A stretch of 64,000 bases of DNA from Neobacillus driksii (lineage in GTDB: Bacteria > Bacillota > Bacilli > Bacillales > Cytobacillaceae), in assembly GCF_013409995.1 (NCBI RefSeq), contig NZ_JACCBX010000003.1, positions 186,001-250,000 on the forward strand. Reading direction: 5' to 3'. The translations under genes were made by a program, and so were the position numbers. This document shows, in pieces, positions 60,629-64,000 of this stretch (positions are counted from its first letter, which is position 1; every line of letters begins with the position of its first letter). The notes under the pieces are model-generated. The model was not told the DNA's origin, did not search any database, and saw only the letters and a program-made list of their open reading frames with translations.

Positions 60629-61600
60629 TCACCCCATAACTTGTTTTTCTTTAATAGATCGAGCAATGAGACCCCCGTGGAACCTGCCATTTTCAATAAA
60701 TATTTCATTCGCATTATTCCCAGCTGCGATGACTCCCGCAATATAAACTCCTTCAATATTTGTCTCCATAGAATCAGAATTAAACAACGGTCTTCCTGTT
60801 TCTTCGTCAATTTTTATCCCCATAGCTTTTAAAAACTTGTGGTCTGGATGATATCCTGTCATAGCAAAAACAAAATCATTGTATATGGTCTTTTCTTCTT
60901 CATCCTTTTTATACCTTACCTGGTCTTCCGTTATTTCAATCACATGAGCATCAAATTCCATTTTAATGATTCCATTTCGTACCAATGCCTCAAATTCTGG
61001 GAGAATCCACGGCTTTATGCTCGATGAATATTCTTTACCACGGTATAAAACGGTTACTCTCGCACCCGCTTTTACCAGTTCAAGTGCCGCATCCACACTA
61101 GAGTTTTTTCCGCCTATAACACATACATTTTTATCAAAATAAGGGTGCGCTTCTTTAAAATAATGAGACACCTTCGGCAAATCTTCCCCAGTGACATTCA
61201 TGTAATTTGGATGGTCATAGTAACCTGTAGCAATTACAACATAGGGGGCTTGATAGGTTTGTTTGTCAGTAATAATATGAAAAACTTCTTCTTCTTTTAA
61301 AACTTTTAGAACTTGTTCAAACGAGTTGATGCGCAGTTGTTTCCTCTTTACTACATCCCGATAGTAAACAAGGGCTTGATTTCTTTTTGGCTTATAACTT
61401 TCAGTAATGAATGGTACATCACCGATTTCTAGCTTTTCACTGGTACTAAAAAATGTTTGATGGGTTGGATAATGGTAGATAGCATTTACAATATTCCCTT
61501 TTTCAATAATAAGTGGGTTAAGCCCAATTTCTTTAAAGGCTATGGCTGCTGCTAAGCCGCATGGTCCACCACCGACAATAATAATATCTTCTAATTGCAA
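60629..61600 (-). CDS. ypdA: Bacillithiol disulfide reductase YpdA
   Basis: FAD- and NADPH-dependent enzyme that regenerates bacillithiol from its disulfide, as shown for the S. aureus homologue. 323 residues. With the TTG start at 61600 (AGGTGATCAAT upstream) the first Rossmann motif VGGGPCG places Cys at position 14, the conserved active residue. This supports that start over GTG 61609. The NADPH loop is VIGGKNSSVDAALEL. It complements bshA and bshB1 at 21.7-23.6 kb. Confidence 0.93.
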   Translation of the reverse strand: MQLEDIIIVGGGPCGLAAAIAFKEIGLNPLIIEKGNIVNAIYHYPTHQTFFSTSEKLEIGDVPFITESYKPKRNQALVYYRDVVKRKQLRINSFEQVLKVLKEEEVFHIITDKQTYQAPYVVIATGYYDHPNYMNVTGEDLPKVSHYFKEAHPYFDKNVCVIGGKNSSVDAALELVKAGARVTVLYRGKEYSSSIKPWILPEFEALVRNGIIKMEFDAHVIEITEDQVRYKKDEEEKTIYNDFVFAMTGYHPDHKFLKAMGIKIDEETGRPLFNSDSMETNIEGVYIAGVIAAGNNANEIFIENGRFHGGLIARSIKEKQVMG

Positions 61601-61630
61601 ATTGATCACCTCAATTTATTATTCCATAAA

Positions 61631-61661
61631 AAAACTCCTACCGTCATATGATAGGAGTTTT
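61631..61661 (-). terminator. Terminator of gudB
   Basis: AAAACTCCTA pairs perfectly with TAGGAGTTTT across an 11-base loop. T7 follows on the minus strand. Confidence 0.88.
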
Positions 61662-61687
61662 TCCAATATGTTTCAATAGTAATGCTT

Positions 61688-62965
61688 TTATATCCAACCT
61701 CTAAAACGGCTTGCTTCGGCCATTTTACGTACACCGACCATGTATGCAGCCAGACGCATATCTACACGTCGAGTTTGTGCTGTTTCATAAATATTGTTAA
61801 ATGATTTGACCATTACTTTTTCGAGTTTTTCTTCTACTTCTTCTTCAGACCAGTAATAACCTTGGTTATTTTGAACCCATTCGAAGTAGGATACCGTAAC
61901 GCCGCCAGCAGAAGCAAGTACATCCGGGACTAATAAAACACCGCGCTCTGTTAATATTTCTGTTGCCTCTAATGTTGTTGGTCCGTTAGCAGCTTCGACA
62001 ACGATTCCCGCACGAATATTATGTGCATTATCTGCTGTAATTTGATTTTCTATGGCAGCAGGTACGAGAATATCGCACTCGAGTTCGAGTAGTTCCTTAT
62101 TCGAGATTGTGTTATTAAATAATTTTGTAACGGTACCAAAACTATCACGACGATCTAGAAGATAGTCAATATCGAGTCCATCCGGATCATATAAGGCACC
62201 ATACGCATCGGAAATACCTACAACCTTTGCGCCTGCATCATGCATGAATTTTGATAAATAGCTTCCTGCATTACCAAAGCCTTGAATAACAACCCTTGCA
62301 CCCTCAATTTCGATACCTTTTCTTTTAGCTGCCTCACGAATACAAATGGTCACGCCCTTAGCAGTAGCAGATTCACGACCGTGAGATCCTCCTAGAACCA
62401 GCGGCTTACCAGTAATGAATCCCGGAGAGTTGAATTCATCTATACGACTATACTCGTCCATCATCCAAGCCATAATTTGGGAATTTGTAAACACATCCGG
62501 TGCTGGAATATCTTTAGTAGGACCAACAATTTGACTAATCGCTCGTACATACCCACGACTTAATCTTTCAAGTTCTCTAAATGACATATCACGCGGGTCA
62601 CAAATAATTCCGCCTTTTCCTCCGCCATATGGTAGGTCAACAATTCCACATTTTAAGCTCATCCAAATGGACAGGGCCTTAACTTCAGTCTCGGATACAT
62701 TGGGATGAAACCTAATCCCACCCTTTGTTGGACCGACAGCATCATTGTGCTGCGCACGGTAGCCCGTAAATATTTTTATTGAACCGTCATCCATTCTTAT
62801 TGGAATTTTAACTGTCATCATACGTAACGGCTCTTTTAAGAGCTCATATACTTCTTCAGGATAACCTAACTTTTCAAGAGCTTTATGTATAACAGTCTGT
62901 GTTGAAGTTAATACATTATTTTCTTCCTCTTGATTAGTTTTTTCATTACTATTTTCGGCTACCAT
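61688..62965 (-). CDS. gudB: Glutamate dehydrogenase, NAD-specific
   Basis: Catabolic oxidation of glutamate to 2-oxoglutarate. 425 residues. Substrate lysines are in GPTKGGIRFHP and MSLKCGIVDLPYGGGKGG; the nucleotide loop is VVIQGFGNAGSYL. The active-site duplication that inactivates gudB in laboratory B. subtilis 168 is not present, so the enzyme should be active. TTTAGGAGGTTTACAA precedes the ATG. A sigma A promoter lies just upstream. Confidence 0.96.
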   Translation of the reverse strand: MVAENSNEKTNQEEENNVLTSTQTVIHKALEKLGYPEEVYELLKEPLRMMTVKIPIRMDDGSIKIFTGYRAQHNDAVGPTKGGIRFHPNVSETEVKALSIWMSLKCGIVDLPYGGGKGGIICDPRDMSFRELERLSRGYVRAISQIVGPTKDIPAPDVFTNSQIMAWMMDEYSRIDEFNSPGFITGKPLVLGGSHGRESATAKGVTICIREAAKRKGIEIEGARVVIQGFGNAGSYLSKFMHDAGAKVVGISDAYGALYDPDGLDIDYLLDRRDSFGTVTKLFNNTISNKELLELECDILVPAAIENQITADNAHNIRAGIVVEAANGPTTLEATEILTERGVLLVPDVLASAGGVTVSYFEWVQNNQGYYWSEEEVEEKLEKVMVKSFNNIYETAQTRRVDMRLAAYMVGVRKMAEASRFRGWI

Positions 62966-63017
62966 TTGTAAACCTCCTAAAAAATCACTTTAACAAATGT
63001 TGTCGCTTTCAGACACA

Positions 63018-63045
63018 AGTATACACGTTTAAATGATTTATGCAA
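63018..63045 (-). promoter_or_regulatory. Sigma A promoter of gudB
   Basis: TTGCAT (63045-63040), 16 bases, then TATACT (63023-63018) on the minus strand. The predicted start near 63011 gives a leader of about 45 bases. Confidence 0.75.
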
Positions 63046-63128
63046 GATGAAAAATTCACAATTCATTATTATTGAGCCATTTTTTGCAAGCGCTATCATC
63101 CCCGTGGAACTGGGGTTTTCACCAAAGC

Positions 63129-63153
63129 AAATAGGAGCGGCGGACTCCTATTT
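63129..63153 (-). terminator. Hairpin after mecB
   Basis: AAATAGGAG pairs perfectly with CTCCTATTT across a 7-base loop. The minus-strand tail (TTTGCTTTGG) is only moderately T-rich. It probably terminates mecB. Confidence 0.6.
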
Positions 63154-63174
63154 AAGTTCCTCAAAGTATCAAAA

Positions 63175-63756
63175 TTATTTAAAATATTTTCGAATGGTTT
63201 CCACCGCTTTATCTTCAATAATTCGATTTCCATATTCTTCAAGTACATGTGTACTAAGAATAGATGGATTACCGTACTCAGATAAAAATGCTGCAATTTT
63301 TTCTACTACAGTACTATCAATAATATTCATATTTAAGTAATATCGATTGTTATAAGAATATAAACTGCCGCCATTTACGTTTAAGACAAACAGTCTGTGT
63401 GAGAGTGAAATAACATCTTCTATACTTTCGAATTGATATAGAAGGTTTTCACAGCCTTCAACTCTTACTTGCATCTCCACAAAGCCATCTAATAATATTT
63501 CTTCATCTTCAATATTATCGTCAACCGTTATGATCATAATCATTCCTTGAGCTTGCAAGGAGAAAATTTCAACTGCAACAGAACCCTGTATCTCAACATC
63601 AAATTCTTCACTTGCCTCCTCCAGCATGTCGTGGAAAAGTTGATGCCATTTTATAGAATCCTTCCATATATCATCTTTGGAAAGTCCCCTTTCCATTAAA
63701 TCATCAGAGGTTAAAAAAATTTTTATCTTATTGACTGTTAAGCGTTCTAAGCGCAT
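63175..63756 (-). CDS. mecB: Adaptor protein MecA paralogue (MecB/YpbH)
   Basis: 193 residues of the MecA family, adaptors that deliver proteins to the ClpC ATPase. The N-terminal substrate-binding part has MRLERLTVNKIKIFLTSDDLMERGLSKDDIW. The C-terminal ClpC-binding domain ends in LSTHVLEEYGNRIIEDKAVETI. It is assigned to the MecB paralogue because it lies upstream of gudB, as ypbH does. A perfect TTGACA (63806-63801) upstream suggests a promoter, although the -10 is poor. Confidence 0.92.
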   Translation of the reverse strand: MRLERLTVNKIKIFLTSDDLMERGLSKDDIWKDSIKWHQLFHDMLEEASEEFDVEIQGSVAVEIFSLQAQGMIMIITVDDNIEDEEILLDGFVEMQVRVEGCENLLYQFESIEDVISLSHRLFVLNVNGGSLYSYNNRYYLNMNIIDSTVVEKIAAFLSEYGNPSILSTHVLEEYGNRIIEDKAVETIRKYFK

Positions 63757-63827
63757 GCTCTTTTGCCCCCTGCCATGACATAACTCTTAACCCTAGTGTA
63801 TGTCAATGGCTTTGGTTGGTGCTTTGT

Positions 63828-64000
63828 CTAAAAAACCATCCTCTCCAATAGCCACATTTCCCACTCATTAATGGTGTGTCCAAGAAGATTGGATGAATAT
63901 TGACTTTTATCAAATGGTTTCATTGCAGCTATTGACTTACCCCCAACTCCAACGATAAGATCCTTATAATTCACCGATAAGTGATCAACTAGCAAAAGTA
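63828..64000 (-). CDS. C-terminal fragment of an unidentified gene
   Basis: The last 57 codons of a minus-strand gene that begins beyond the window. The visible end reads LLLVDHLSVNYKDLIVGVGG... to INEWEMWLLERMVF. I do not recognise the family from this piece. By position it corresponds to B. subtilis ypbG, a putative phosphoesterase, but that is only inferred from gene order. Confidence 0.5.
   Translation of the reverse strand, partial: LLLVDHLSVNYKDLIVGVGGKSIAAMKPFDKSQYSSNLLGHTINEWEMWLLERMVF

Noticed and set aside
61688..62965. Inactive gudB allele as in B. subtilis 168
   Set aside because: The active-site region reads KALSIWMSLKCGIVDLP with no tandem three-residue duplication.
63100..63115. 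CCCC...GGGG hairpin followed by TTTT on the plus strand
   Set aside because: Only four pairs, and no plus-strand gene precedes it; too weak to call a terminator.
1..64000. Mobile island, prophage, toxin-antitoxin, restriction or CRISPR locus
   Set aside because: No integrase, transposase, phage, Cas, restriction or toxin-like gene was recognised; gene order follows the Bacillus core genome throughout.

Overview
The window is a chromosomal segment of a spore-forming member of the Bacillaceae. The evidence is sporulation and germination genes (spoIVA, sleB-ypeB, sspM, ypjB), bacillithiol genes (bshA, bshB1, ypdA), the menaquinol:cytochrome c reductase qcrABC, the trp-RNA-binding protein TRAP (mtrB), and gene order that follows the Bacillus subtilis ypp-ypd region almost gene for gene. 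I see no prophage, integrative element, IS transposase, CRISPR array, rRNA or tRNA. Most genes are on the minus strand.

Layout. 1-2.7 kb: a 5'-truncated Crp/Fnr regulator, a class III hybrid-cluster protein (hcp) with a Crp/Fnr-type operator, and a small heat-shock protein. 2.7-11 kb: the yppG-yppF-yppE-sspM-yppC cluster, recU-ponA, then ypoC-nth-dnaD. 11-17 kb: aspB-ypmB-ypmA, a secreted degenerate metallo-beta-lactamase-fold protein, and dinG. 17-25 kb: panBCD behind a strong promoter and a structured attenuator-like leader, a GC-rich repeat, then ypjD-dapB-mgsA-bshB1-bshA-cca-birA as a tight operon. 25-34 kb: ypjC, yugP, ypjB, ypjA, qcrABC, ypiF-ypiB-ypiA and an unrecognised degenerate amidohydrolase-like protein. 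34-45 kb: the aromatic supraoperon (aroC-aroB-aroH-hisC-tyrA-aroA, without trpEDCFBA), ndk, hepS-menG-hepT for menaquinone, mtrB and folE. 45-56 kb: hup, spoIVA, yphF, yphE, gpsA, der, yphA, ypzI, fni, an S1-domain protein, plsC, cmk and ypfB. 56-64 kb: ypeB, sleB, prsW, ansA, ypdA, gudB, mecB and the end of a further gene.

Most genes are housekeeping: pantothenate, lysine, aromatic amino acid, menaquinone and bacillithiol biosynthesis, DNA repair, cell wall synthesis, tRNA maturation, ribosome assembly and respiration, with a layer of sporulation genes. Compared with B. subtilis, asnS (beside dnaD), cheR (beside ndk), trpEDCFBA (between aroH and hisC) and ypfA/motI (between ypfB and ypeB) are missing at their usual places. 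Two extra genes that look like enzymes stripped of their catalytic residues are inserted.

The most interesting non-coding signals are: the panB leader, with mutually exclusive hairpins and a terminator; a Crp/Fnr-like palindrome upstream of hcp; two copies of a GC-rich repeat with 14-bp terminal inverted repeats; two copies of a second structured repeat; a perfect 14-bp hairpin burying the ypfB ribosome-binding site; and a forespore-type promoter in front of the tiny gene ypzI. Four small genes were read directly from the bases rather than from long ORFs: sspM, ypmA, ypzI and ypfB.
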